DNA of 27,726 bases, from NCBI GenBank assembly GCA_013695175.1, contig JACDAZ010000180.1, positions 1-27,726 on the forward strand, in the 5' to 3' direction. A model generated the notes under the pieces. The model did no database searches. It was not told the DNA's origin and saw nothing but the letters and a program-made list of their open reading frames with translations. This document shows positions 19,067-27,331 of this stretch, piece by piece; the stretch's first letter is position 1; each line of letters opens with the position of its first letter. The stretch comes from Flavisolibacter sp. GTDB taxonomy: Bacteria > Bacteroidota > Bacteroidia > Chitinophagales > Chitinophagaceae. The position numbers and the translations under genes are program-made.

Positions 19067-20029
19067 GTGAAAAATTTTCTCTCAGTTCATGATGTTATTG
19101 ACCTTAAAAAATTGGTTGATCTTGCATTGAAGTATAAAGCTAATCCTTACACAGATCAAACACTGGGAAGAAACAAAAGAATTGGATGCTTGTTTCTAAA
19201 TCCAAGTATGCGTACCAGATTAAGCACTCAAATTGCAGCTCAGAATCTGGGAATGGAAGCTATTGTATTTAATGTTGGATCAGAAGGTTGGTCATTAGAG
19301 TTTGAAGAAGGAGTTGTAATGAATGGTACTTCTGTTGAACATGTAAAAGATGCTGCACCGGTACTGGGAAAATATTTTGATATATTGGCTATAAGAACAT
19401 TCCCGGGTTTAAAAAATAGAGAAGAAGATTATAGTGAGCAATACATAACAGAATTTGTAAAGTATGCAGCCATACCTGTTGTAAGTTTAGAAAGTGCAAC
19501 TTTACATCCTTTGCAATCTTTAACGGATATTATTACTATTGAAGAACATCTTTCTATAGAACCGGTTGTAATTAGCCATCCTAAAATTGTATTAACATGG
19601 GCACCGCATATCAAGGCATTGCCTCAGTGTGTAGCAAACAGTTTTGCTCAATGGGTAACTGCCCTGGATAAAACCAATTTTGTCATTACCCATCCGCCGG
19701 GTTATGAACTAGATAAAAAATATACTACGGGTGCAACTATAGAATTGAATCAGCACCAGGCATTATGTGATGCTGATTTTGTGTATGTAAAAAACTGGAG
19801 CTCTTATACTAGCTATGGGAAAATATTATCCTCTGATGCGGATTGGATGCTGACAAATGAAAAGATGAATTCAACTAACAATGCAAAGGTTATGCATTGC
19901 CTGCCGGTGAGAAGAAATGTAGAATTGAGCGATGAAATTCTTGATTCACCAAATTCTATAGTAACGGAACAGGCAGCAAACAGGGTTTGGGCTGCACAGG
20001 CAGTTTTATCAACTATTTTAAATGGATAA
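19067..20029 (+). CDS. argF': N-acylornithine transcarbamylase (ArgF' type)
   Basis: Transfers the carbamoyl group to an N-acylated ornithine, giving N-acylcitrulline. The 320 residues contain the carbamoyl-phosphate loop FLNPSMRTRLS (about 43-53), RHP-like HPLQSLTDIITIEEH, TWAPHIKALPQ, and the C-terminal MHCLPVRRN. The last is the transcarbamylase signature in the form used by the acetyl- and succinyl-ornithine enzymes rather than by ornithine transcarbamylase. The GTG start gives MKNFLSVHDV, which aligns with the Bacteroides fragilis enzyme as I remember it. At the position that distinguishes the two specificities (Pro90 in the succinyl enzyme, Glu92 in the acetyl enzyme) this protein appears to have V90 (NGTSVEHV). 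It overlaps argB by 8 bases. Confidence 0.9.
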   Translation: MKNFLSVHDVIDLKKLVDLALKYKANPYTDQTLGRNKRIGCLFLNPSMRTRLSTQIAAQNLGMEAIVFNVGSEGWSLEFEEGVVMNGTSVEHVKDAAPVLGKYFDILAIRTFPGLKNREEDYSEQYITEFVKYAAIPVVSLESATLHPLQSLTDIITIEEHLSIEPVVISHPKIVLTWAPHIKALPQCVANSFAQWVTALDKTNFVITHPPGYELDKKYTTGATIELNQHQALCDADFVYVKNWSSYTSYGKILSSDADWMLTNEKMNSTNNAKVMHCLPVRRNVELSDEILDSPNSIVTEQAANRVWAAQAVLSTILNG

Positions 20030-20807
20030 ACTTCTTATTATAAAAATTGGAGGTAATGTTATAGATGATGAAGAAGAACTTAAAAAGTTCATTGTAAAAT
20101 TTTCATTACTACCACAAAAAAAAATATTAATTCACGGTGGAGGAAAAAGGGCAACAAAGCTGGCTGAAAAATTAAATATCCCCCAACAAATGGTTGAAGG
20201 TAGGAGAATAACAGATGCTGAGACTTTGAAGTTGGTAACAATGGTATATGCAGGTGAAATAAATAAAACCATAGTAGCACAATTGCAGGCTAATGATTGT
20301 AATGCAGTTGGCTTATCCGGTACAGATGGAAATATAATTGCAGCACATAAAAGAATTAACCCTGCCCTGGATTATGGTTTTGTCGGGGATGTAGATAGTG
20401 TACAAATTTTTTTATTACAAACATTATTGGTTGCAGGTTTTACAGTTGTTATTGCACCCATAACACACAATACAAAAGGGCAATTACTAAATACAAATGC
20501 AGATACTGTAGCGCAGGAGGTTGCCAAAGCTTTTTCTAAAGATTATGATGTGCATCTGATTTATTGTTTTGAAAAAGAAGGAGTTTTAATAGATGTTAAT
20601 GATAACCAGTCTTCCATACAGCATCTTAATTTCTCAGAATATAAAAGACTTAAACAGGAAAAAATAATTTATGCAGGAATGATCCCAAAATTGGAAAATG
20701 CTTTTAAAGCTTTGACTGCCGGAGTTAATAAAATCAGTTTGGGAAAAGCATTACAATTAGAGGAATTGGTATTGGGTAATGCAGGGACAACAATAACGTA
20801 TGAATGA
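20022..20807 (+). CDS. argB: N-acylglutamate kinase
   Basis: Amino-acid kinase family enzyme that phosphorylates N-acylglutamate. The 261 residues show LIIKIGGNVIDD at the N-terminus, ILIHGGGKRATKLAEKL for the second glycine-rich loop, EGRRITDAETL for substrate binding, and GLSGTDGNIIAA. The protein starts directly at the first strand, without the 20-30-residue N-terminal helix that arginine-inhibited kinases use for hexamer formation, so feedback inhibition by arginine is unlikely by family rules. It overlaps argF' and argE by 8 bases at each end, which suggests tight translational coupling. Confidence 0.94.
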   Translation: MDKLLIIKIGGNVIDDEEELKKFIVKFSLLPQKKILIHGGGKRATKLAEKLNIPQQMVEGRRITDAETLKLVTMVYAGEINKTIVAQLQANDCNAVGLSGTDGNIIAAHKRINPALDYGFVGDVDSVQIFLLQTLLVAGFTVVIAPITHNTKGQLLNTNADTVAQEVAKAFSKDYDVHLIYCFEKEGVLIDVNDNQSSIQHLNFSEYKRLKQEKIIYAGMIPKLENAFKALTAGVNKISLGKALQLEELVLGNAGTTITYE

Positions 20808-21885
20808 GGAATTAGCAATATTAAAAAGAGAAGCAATAGATGTTTTGCGGGAGCTGATCTCATTGGATTCAATCAGTAAAGTAGAATGGAAGACTGCAAG
20901 TGCCATAAGTAAGTATATGGCTGAAAAAGGGCTAGAAACCACAAGAGTAAAAAATAATGTTTTTGCTGTCAATAAATTTTATGATCCTGCAAAATTTACT
21001 ATCCTTTTAAATTCCCATCATGATACCATAAAACCGAATTCAGGATTTTCAAAAGATCCTTTTAACCCGCAAATTGAAAATGGAAAACTTTTTGGTTTGG
21101 GTAGTAATGATGCGGGAGGTGCTTTGGTTTCATTACTTTGTGTTTTTCTATTTTATTATAAGAAAGAAAATTTAAGATTTAATCTGGTTTTTGCAGCAAC
21201 TGCTGAAGAAGAAATTTCAGGGAGAGATGGAATAGAAAGTATTTTTTCATTTTTACCGCCAATTGATTGCGCCATTGTAGGCGAACCTACACAAATGCAA
21301 ATGGCAGTGGCTGAACGTGGACTAATGGTTATTGATTGTATTGCTTTAGGAAAAGCAGGCCATGCAGCACGTAATGAGGGCGAAAATGCTCTTTATAAAG
21401 CCATTAATGATATAGTATGGATCAAAAATTATTCTTTTGAAAAAGTTTCAGAACTGTTAGGTGAAGTTAAGATGTCAGTAACATCAATAGAAACAGAAAA
21501 TAAAGCTCATAATGTGGTTCCTGCTTCTTGTAAATATATTGTTGATGTAAGGGTAAATGAACTTTATACTTTAGATAATGTTTTAGAGACTTTAAAAATC
21601 CATTTACAAAGTGAGGTTAAGCCAAGAAGTATGAGATTAAAATCTTCTTTTATTGATTTAGATCATCCACTGGTTAAAGCAGGTTTAGATTTAAATTTAA
21701 ATGTTTATGGTTCACCTACAACCTCTGATAAATCCCTGATGCCTTTTCCTGCATTAAAAATAGGTCCGGGTGATTCAGCCAGGAGCCATATGGCAGATGA
21801 ATTTATTTATGTTAGTGAAATAGAAGAGGCAGTAGATCTTTATATACAATTATTGGATAGGGTTCAGTTTGAACAAAAAAAATAA
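20800..21885 (+). CDS. argE: N-acyl-ornithine/citrulline deacylase (M20 family)
   Basis: Zinc-dependent M20 peptidase-family deacylase. In this kind of pathway it removes the acyl group from N-acylcitrulline. The 361 residues show the metal ligands and catalytic acids in order: H73 and D75 in NSHHDTIKP, D104 in GSNDAGGALVS, E137/E138 in TAEEEISG, E162 in VGEPTQ, and the C-terminal histidine in SARSHMADEF. The DapE branch of the family is similar; the position between argB and argH favours ArgE. The release of a free acyl group, with no argJ in the cluster, means that each turn uses one acyl-CoA. The stop is 4 bases before the preferred argH ATG. Confidence 0.9.
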   Translation: MNEELAILKREAIDVLRELISLDSISKVEWKTASAISKYMAEKGLETTRVKNNVFAVNKFYDPAKFTILLNSHHDTIKPNSGFSKDPFNPQIENGKLFGLGSNDAGGALVSLLCVFLFYYKKENLRFNLVFAATAEEEISGRDGIESIFSFLPPIDCAIVGEPTQMQMAVAERGLMVIDCIALGKAGHAARNEGENALYKAINDIVWIKNYSFEKVSELLGEVKMSVTSIETENKAHNVVPASCKYIVDVRVNELYTLDNVLETLKIHLQSEVKPRSMRLKSSFIDLDHPLVKAGLDLNLNVYGSPTTSDKSLMPFPALKIGPGDSARSHMADEFIYVSEIEEAVDLYIQLLDRVQFEQKK

Positions 21886-21889
21886 GACC

Positions 21890-23185
21890 ATGAAGCTTTG
21901 GCAAAAACAAAATACATCTGTCTCAGAAATCATTGAAAAATTCACTGTTGGTAAGGATAAGGAATTTGACATGCTTTTAGCTAAATATGATGTGCAGGGC
22001 TCTATTGCTCATGTGACCATGTTAGGTGATGTTGGATTAATGACGAAGGAAGAATCGGGGGAGGCAGTAGAGGCTTTAAAACAAATTGCAGATGAAATAG
22101 AAAAAGGAATTTTTAAAATTGAGGAAGGGGTGGAAGATATACACTCACAGGTTGAGTTGCTTCTTACGAAACGTATTGGCGAAACCGGTAAAAAAATTCA
22201 CAGTGGCAGAAGTAGGAATGACCAGGTTGCAGTTGATATAAAATTGTTTTTAAAAAATGAAATTACCATTATCAAAAATGGTGTTAAGGACTTATTTGAA
22301 CTCTTACTACAGCAAAGCGTAAAATATAAAGAAGATCTATTACCCGGCTATACACATTTACAGCTTGCCATGCCTTCATCCTTTGGATTATGGTTTGGTG
22401 CTTATGCTGAAAGCTTAATTGATGATTTGGAAATGCTTGCAGCCGCATATGCGGTTACAAATAAAAATCCATTAGGCAGCGGTGCCGGTTATGGTTCTTC
22501 ATTTCCTTTGGATAGAAAAAAAACCACTACACTTTTAGGCTTTGCTACTTTAAACTACAATTCTGTTTATGCTCAAATGGCCAGAGGGAAAACAGAAAAA
22601 CTCGTAGCTATGGGTATCAGTAGCCTGGCAGCTACGTTAAGTAAATTATCTATGGACTGCTGTTTGTATCTGAATCAAAATTTTGATTTTATTTCTTTTC
22701 CTTCTCATCTTACCACCGGCAGTAGTATAATGCCGCATAAAAAAAACCCGGATGTATTTGAACTTATACGGGCAAAATCTAATCGCATACAAGCTATTCC
22801 CAATGAACTGACTTTGTTATTAAATAACCTGCCTTCCGGATATCATCGCGACCTGCAGTTGACAAAAGAAATTCTATTTCCTGCATTGTCAGAGCTAAAA
22901 ATTTGTATGGAAATGATGATGTTGATGCTATCAAATATTGAAGTAAAAAAGGACCTGCTTTCGGATAAAAAATATAAATATTTATTTACAGTGGAAGCCA
23001 TAAATGAAAAAGTAAATAAGGGTGTTTCATTTAGGGATGCCTACAGCAAGGTGGGAGACCAGGTTGAAAAAAACGAATTTACGTTTGACCAGAAAAAGCT
23101 CATACATACTCATATTGGAAGCATAAGCAATTTAGGAAATGATCATATTCAGGAGCAAATGAGACTGGTGCTAGAAAAATTTTAG
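21890..23185 (+). CDS. argH: Argininosuccinate lyase
   Basis: Splits argininosuccinate into arginine and fumarate, the last step of the pathway. I choose the ATG at 21890 (MKLWQKQNTS) over an in-frame TTG at 21869 because family members typically begin M-x-LW. This gives 431 residues and a 4-base gap to argE. The superfamily signature GSSIMPHKKN lies at 277-286 and includes the catalytic serine region. HSGRSRNDQVAVD and GYTHLQLAMPSSFG are the other two conserved blocks. It closes the arg operon; an AT-only hairpin with a T-rich tail follows. Confidence 0.95.
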   Translation: MKLWQKQNTSVSEIIEKFTVGKDKEFDMLLAKYDVQGSIAHVTMLGDVGLMTKEESGEAVEALKQIADEIEKGIFKIEEGVEDIHSQVELLLTKRIGETGKKIHSGRSRNDQVAVDIKLFLKNEITIIKNGVKDLFELLLQQSVKYKEDLLPGYTHLQLAMPSSFGLWFGAYAESLIDDLEMLAAAYAVTNKNPLGSGAGYGSSFPLDRKKTTTLLGFATLNYNSVYAQMARGKTEKLVAMGISSLAATLSKLSMDCCLYLNQNFDFISFPSHLTTGSSIMPHKKNPDVFELIRAKSNRIQAIPNELTLLLNNLPSGYHRDLQLTKEILFPALSELKICMEMMMLMLSNIEVKKDLLSDKKYKYLFTVEAINEKVNKGVSFRDAYSKVGDQVEKNEFTFDQKKLIHTHIGSISNLGNDHIQEQMRLVLEKF

Positions 23186-23191
23186 GTTTCA

Positions 23192-23214
23192 ACATTTTTT
23201 TTAAAATGTATTTT
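23192..23214 (+). terminator. Possible terminator after argH
   Basis: ACATTTT / AAAATGT, a perfect 7-bp stem with a TTTT loop, starting 7 bases after the argH stop and followed by ATTTT. The stem is almost all A-T, so strength is doubtful. Confidence 0.35.
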
Positions 23215-23251
23215 AAACTTTCTTAATCTTGCTTTTCAAACACCACCAACT

Positions 23252-23461
23252 ATGGCACACCATTTTGAACCTTTCACGCCAGATGAATTTAAAAAAAGTA
23301 CAGGTCGTGAAGCTTTTGAAAATGAAGGAATTTACCTGCGCTGGGTTAATAGCCAGGTAAATTATGCTAATTATAAAAACATACAGGAAATGACAGAATC
23401 CCTTAAACAAATCTGTAGTATCCTTAAAGAGCAGCCTTTTACTTTTGAAAAGGATAAATAA
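23252..23461 (+). CDS. Small soluble protein of unknown function
   Basis: A 69-residue ORF with ATG start and coding-like composition: MAHHFEPFTPDEFKKSTG, a loop, then a predicted helix (NIQEMTESLKQICSILKE) and a charged tail. It has no signal peptide or membrane segment. I do not recognise the family. It is transcribed in the same direction as the arg operon, 66 bases after argH, but a hairpin separates them. The start codon is probably right because the ORF is short and no other in-frame ATG is near its start. Confidence 0.55.
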   Translation: MAHHFEPFTPDEFKKSTGREAFENEGIYLRWVNSQVNYANYKNIQEMTESLKQICSILKEQPFTFEKDK

Positions 23462-23500
23462 TTATACTGCAGCTGTCTTAAAATTTATAATAAAGTAGGT

Positions 23501-24246
23501 ATGGAAAAGACCTGCATAAGTCTGCGTTTAAAATCCTGGAAAGAATTTAAAAATTTTGTGGATGGACTTTGCGGAAATTGGGTTTTTCGGGGGCAATCAG
23601 ACGCTCAATGGGGGTTGCAAAATGCAATTGAACGTAAGAGTTCATCAATTTTTATAAAGGCATAGAAAATATTCTTTATCAGAATTTCAGCGTGGAGCCC
23701 GCAATTATTTAAATAAAGATGAAACCCCTGAACATCTTATTGAATGGCTTGCTTTAATGCAACATCATTGAGCTTCTACAAGACTTCTTGATTTTTCTAA
23801 ATCTCCTTATATAGGAACTTATTTTGCTTTTGAAGAGTGTGAATTTGTAATGGAGAAAATGTTTCAATATGAGCTATTAATGTACATTTTTAAAATTTAA
23901 AGAACATTGAAGTTTTAAAAAATACAATTGAAACGGACCTTTTGAAAAATCAAAATCTTATTAATAAAACATTTTTAAAAAGATTTTCTTTACCAACAAT
24001 ATTAAATTAGTGTTCCCTGTAGAACCATTTCGTATGAAAAGACGTTATTCCTTACAGCAATCAATTTTCAGTAGTACAGGAATTTCAGAGGAGCCTTTTA
24101 TGCAACAATTAGATTTTCTGGAAGATGAAGTACAGAAAATGGTGGTTAAAATAGTACTTCCTGCAAAATTTTATAAAGAAGTTTTACGCGATTTACAATG
24201 TATGAATTTACACAGGGCAAGCTTATTTCCTGACCTTGATGGATAA
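23501..24246 (+). pseudogene. Decayed FRG-domain protein gene
   Basis: Fragments of one FRG-domain protein lie in order across three frames. Frame 2 from ATG 23501 gives LKSWKEFKNFV ... NWVFRGQSDAQWGLQNAIER and ends at TAG 23663-23665. Frame 3 from about 23682 gives LSEFQRGARNYL ... EWLALMQHH, then an in-frame TGA (23769-23771) where the family has glycine, then ASTRLLDFSKSP ... YFAFEE, and stops at 23898-23900. Frame 2 resumes with a short segment from about 23906, and frame 1 from about 23968 gives LVFPVEPFRMKRR ... LHRASLFPDLDG, ending at 24244-24246. At least three frameshifts and two stops therefore break what would have been a protein of about 245 residues. FRG proteins are named for the FRGQ motif; their function is mostly unknown, some being linked to toxin or defence loci. 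Confidence 0.8.
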
Positions 24247-24479
24247 GCAGCCTCTATGACGTAGCGATATAATAGCATACAGAGTCCTGAAGCAGTAAAT
24301 TCTCCTCGTGTTATACAACAAAAATGCAAAAAGATGAATTTATGGCTTAATCTTCATTAACATCTTTTACACAGTTTCAATGCCCAGAATAAAAAAAATG
24401 TGAAATCGTTTGTAAAAGTTAGTCTTTCGAAATAACTTAATGCATTAATTGAAGTCCAATAAACCTAATAATCTTAACA

Positions 24480-24683
24480 ATGAAAACAATTTTTGATAAA
24501 ATACTCTTTCATTTTGAGTGCATTTCACATCCAGCTGGAGGATGGTTTTCAAAAAACAATCCTGCCCAAAGAAAAAGAAAAGCAAGCAGCCTGAACGGAC
24601 AACCTGTTCAATCACCAGATTGTTTTAATATACGCGGAGTATCAGCTAAAAAAGGAAATTTCAGACGCACTCCGGCTCCATAA
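24480..24683 (+). CDS. Short basic ORF of unknown function
   Basis: A 67-codon ORF (MKTIFDKILFHFECISHPAG ... GNFRRTPAP), rich in Lys, Arg, Ser and Asn, with no membrane segment. I do not recognise it. In its favour are the ATG start and a strong hairpin with T-tail 30 bases after the stop. Against it are the low-complexity composition and the position next to decayed DNA. The preceding 233 bases (24247-24479) hold nothing that I can identify. Confidence 0.35.
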   Translation: MKTIFDKILFHFECISHPAGGWFSKNNPAQRKRKASSLNGQPVQSPDCFNIRGVSAKKGNFRRTPAP

Positions 24684-24712
24684 AAGAAGGGTGTTTTTAG
24701 AAGCTTATTTAC

Positions 24713-24740
24713 AAACTGTATCTTTGGATACAGTTTTTTT
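24713..24740 (+). terminator. Perfect hairpin with T-tail abutting a start codon
   Basis: AAACTGTATC (24713-24722), loop TTTG, GATACAGTTT (24727-24736), then TTTT. This is a perfect 10-bp stem with a T-run, the form of an intrinsic terminator. The T-run ends directly at the ATG (24741) of the next ORF, so it could end the 67-codon ORF transcript or act as an attenuator or translation-control hairpin for the 55-codon gene. Confidence 0.6.
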
Positions 24741-24908
24741 ATGGGCGTATTAAAGCAACTGGCAGAATATTTATATCTCAAAAAACCCGATCCTGATCGA
24801 CCCAAATCGCAGTGGATAAAATATATGCATGGAATAAACAGAATCAGTTTACTATTATTTGTTATAGCAATTATAATACTGGTGATTAAACTTATTGTAA
24901 AGAAATAG
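24741..24908 (+). CDS. 55-residue single-pass membrane protein, overlaps lpxB end
   Basis: An ORF of 55 codons beginning MGVLKQLAEYLYLKKPDPDR, then a PKSQWIKYMHGINRIS segment and one membrane helix (about 36-52, LLLFVIAIIILVIKLIV) ending in two lysines. The layout (amphipathic N-terminus, MHGINRIS just before the helix) resembles a small conserved Bacteroidota protein family that I recall as DUF6728; the family name is from memory. The stop overlaps the 3' end of lpxB on the other strand by 17 bases. The positive-inside pattern is mixed, so topology is unclear. Confidence 0.65.
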   Translation: MGVLKQLAEYLYLKKPDPDRPKSQWIKYMHGINRISLLLFVIAIIILVIKLIVKK

Positions 24909-26010
24909 AAGCCAGGTTAACAATAATTTCTGCTGCTTTAGACGAAGCATTTCCATCTTTTGCTAAAAGGTTTTTCAAATCAGCATAATTAGTTTTTATA
25001 TCAGCAATCTTCTTTTCATCATGTAAAACATCATCCAGTTCTTTTACTACATTTTTAACATTAAAATCCTGTTGAATTAATTCTTTAACTACTTGTTTAT
25101 CCATAATTAAATTTACCAGGGATATAAATTTAATTTTTACTAGCCTTTTTGCTATCTGGTATGAAATAAAAGATCCTTTATAACAAACAACCTGTGGTAC
25201 ATTAAACAAAGCAGTCTCTAAAGTAGCCGTACCTGATGTAACTAATGCAGCTACAGATTGTGACAAGAGATTATAAGTATCATTAGCAACAGTACCGGCA
25301 AATGGAAAATCTTTCAGAATTCCCTGATATACTTTTTCATCAAGCGAGGCAGCTTTGGCAACCAGAAACTGGTATTGTGGAAATGACTTAGCAGCTTCAA
25401 GCATTACAGGCAGCTTTACTGTTACTTCCTGTTTTCGGCTACCGGGTAATAAAGCTATAATTGGTTTGGTATAGATATAATCAGATTTTTCTTTACGGAT
25501 AAAATCATCAACCACCTGTACCAGGGGATGTCCCACATAGTCTACTTTATATTGCCATTTATCTTCATAAAATCTCTTTTCGAAGGGTAAGATCACAATC
25601 ATTTTATCCACTACTTTTTTAATCATCTTTACCCTGCTTTCTTTCCATGCCCATACCTGTGGGGAGATGTAGTAAACTACTTTATATTTATTTTTTTTTG
25701 CCCATTCTGCTATGCGTAAATTAAAACCCGGATAATCAATTAATATTAAAACATCAGGTTTAAAAGCTTCAATATCTTTTTTACAAAATGCAATGTTTTG
25801 AAGGATGGTAGGTAAATTCATTATTACTTCAGCAAAACCCATAAAAGCCAGTTCTTTATAATGCTTCACCACCTCTGATCCTGATTGTTGCATTAAATCT
25901 CCTCCCCAACTTCTTATTGAAGCTTCCGGATCAAATTGTTTTAATTGCTTAATTAAATTACTACCATGTAAATCTCCAGATGCCTCACCAGCTATTATAT
26001 AATACTTCAT
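24892..26010 (-). CDS. lpxB: Lipid-A-disaccharide synthase
   Basis: LpxB (glycosyltransferase family 19) joins UDP-2,3-diacylglucosamine and lipid X to form the lipid A disaccharide at the inner membrane. The 372 residues start with IIAGEASGDLHGSNL, the family signature, followed by LAFMGFAEV, LILIDYPGFNLRIA, and YYISPQVWAWKESR, a strongly conserved block. The donor-site region LLPGSRKQEV is also present. It is a single gene here, far from lpxD and without lpxA or lpxC. It converges with the 55-codon ORF and diverges from the acyl-CoA dehydrogenase gene. Confidence 0.95.
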   Translation of the reverse strand: MKYYIIAGEASGDLHGSNLIKQLKQFDPEASIRSWGGDLMQQSGSEVVKHYKELAFMGFAEVIMNLPTILQNIAFCKKDIEAFKPDVLILIDYPGFNLRIAEWAKKNKYKVVYYISPQVWAWKESRVKMIKKVVDKMIVILPFEKRFYEDKWQYKVDYVGHPLVQVVDDFIRKEKSDYIYTKPIIALLPGSRKQEVTVKLPVMLEAAKSFPQYQFLVAKAASLDEKVYQGILKDFPFAGTVANDTYNLLSQSVAALVTSGTATLETALFNVPQVVCYKGSFISYQIAKRLVKIKFISLVNLIMDKQVVKELIQQDFNVKNVVKELDDVLHDEKKIADIKTNYADLKNLLAKDGNASSKAAEIIVNLASISLQ

Positions 26011-26138
26011 AACAATACAATAAAGATAGGATGTGCTTTGATTAAGCAGGTAATATCAATGAGCAACAGCTTTGCCTGGGTCTGGTTTATCTAATGAGGT
26101 TAAAAAATCTTGTCTTTTTTCACCAAATTATTGCATCC

Positions 26139-26146
26139 TATATTTG
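26139..26146 (+). promoter_or_regulatory. Possible -7 element of the acyl-CoA dehydrogenase gene
   Basis: TATATTTG matches TAnnTTTG. The only upstream TTG (26110-26112) is 26 bases away, longer than usual. Transcription would begin near 26153, about 14 bases before the ATG at 26167, which favours that start over a TTG at 26110. Confidence 0.4.
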
Positions 26147-26166
26147 CAACTGCTAAAAAATGCCAT

Positions 26167-27306
26167 ATGAATTTTGATTCGTCAGAAATTACCCTGCAAG
26201 TTGCACAAACAGCCCGTGATTTTGCACAACAACACATAAAACCTCATGTTATGGATTGGGATGAAACGCAGGAATTTCCGGTTCATATTTTTAAGCAATT
26301 AGGAGAACTGGGTATGATGGGCGTTTTAGTACCTGAAGAATATGGTGGTGCAGGTTTATCGTATTTTGAATATAAAGTTGTTATAGAAGAAATAGCAAAA
26401 GTATGCGGATCTATAGGGTTAAGTGTGGCAGCACATAATTCATTATGTACCGGACATATAATGACGTTTGGAAATGAAGAACAAAAGAAAATTTTTTTAC
26501 CAAAACTAGCTACAGCAGAATGGATTGGAGCGTGGGGATTAACAGAGCCCAACACTGGAAGTGATGCTGGTAATATGAAAACGACTGCTGTAAAAGATGG
26601 AGATAACTGGATTATTAATGGAACAAAAAACTGGATCACTCATGGTATAACAGGCGATGTTGCAGTTGTTATGTGCAGAACAGGTGAACCGCGAACAAAG
26701 AATAATGCCACTGCCTTTATAGTGGAAAGAGGAACACCTGGGTTTAGCGGAGGAAAAAAAGAAAACAAACTTGGTATGCGGGCTTCCGAAACAGCAGAAA
26801 TGATTTTTGATAATTGTGTCATTCCCAATGCCAATCGTTTAGGTGAAGTGGGTGAAGGATTTAGACAATCAATGAAAATTTTAGATGGAGGCCGAATCTC
26901 TATTGCTTCGCTGGCTTTAGGAATAGCAAAAGGTGCTTATGAAGCGTCATTACAGTACGCACAGGAGCGTCACCAGTTTGATAAACCTATTGCTTCTTTC
27001 CAGGGAATTTCTTTTAAACTTGCAGATATGGCAACAGAGATCCAGGCTTCTGAACTATTGATTTTGGAAGCATGTGATCTTAAAGAAAGAAACCAACCAT
27101 TTACTAAAGTGGCTGCTATGGCTAAATATTATGCAAGCGAAGTATCTGTACGTGTTTCAAATGATGCAGTACAAATCTTTGGTGGTTATGGATATACTAA
27201 AGATTTTCCTGTTGAAAAATTTTATCGGGATTCAAAGCTCTGTACAATAGGTGAGGGCACAAGTGAAATTCAAAAACTTGTTATTTCCAGGGAAGTACTT
27301 AAATAA
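26167..27306 (+). CDS. Acyl-CoA dehydrogenase (short/medium-chain type)
   Basis: FAD-dependent dehydrogenase that introduces the alpha-beta double bond into an acyl-CoA and passes electrons to ETF. I start it at ATG 26167 ([11 protein letters not shown]), giving 379 residues, the usual length; a TTG start 57 bases upstream would precede the putative promoter. Visible blocks are [15 protein letters not shown] (substrate and FAD loop), [10 protein letters not shown], and the catalytic-base region near the end, with E363 in [15 protein letters not shown]. The glutamate position is that of butyryl-CoA dehydrogenase types. The exact chain length of the substrate cannot be judged, and no beta-oxidation partner is adjacent. 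Confidence 0.93.
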   Translation: MNFDSSEITLQVAQTARDFAQQHIKPHVMDWDETQEFPVHIFKQLGELGMMGVLVPEEYGGAGLSYFEYKVVIEEIAKVCGSIGLSVAAHNSLCTGHIMTFGNEEQKKIFLPKLATAEWIGAWGLTEPNTGSDAGNMKTTAVKDGDNWIINGTKNWITHGITGDVAVVMCRTGEPRTKNNATAFIVERGTPGFSGGKKENKLGMRASETAEMIFDNCVIPNANRLGEVGEGFRQSMKILDGGRISIASLALGIAKGAYEASLQYAQERHQFDKPIASFQGISFKLADMATEIQASELLILEACDLKERNQPFTKVAAMAKYYASEVSVRVSNDAVQIFGGYGYTKDFPVEKFYRDSKLCTIGEGTSEIQKLVISREVLK

Positions 27307-27331
27307 TTATTAAATATTCAATCTGTTAGTG

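Noticed and set aside
21869..21889. TTG start that would extend argH by seven codons into argE
   Set aside because: The ATG at 21890 gives the family N-terminus M-x-LW and avoids the overlap with argE.
26110..26166. TTG start that would extend the acyl-CoA dehydrogenase by 19 residues
   Set aside because: The extension is unlike the family, lies upstream of a TATATTTG promoter element, and the ATG at 26167 gives the usual length.
26283..26639. 118-codon minus-strand ORF inside the acyl-CoA dehydrogenase gene
   Set aside because: It is antisense to conserved catalytic blocks with no recognisable family; a shadow of codon bias.
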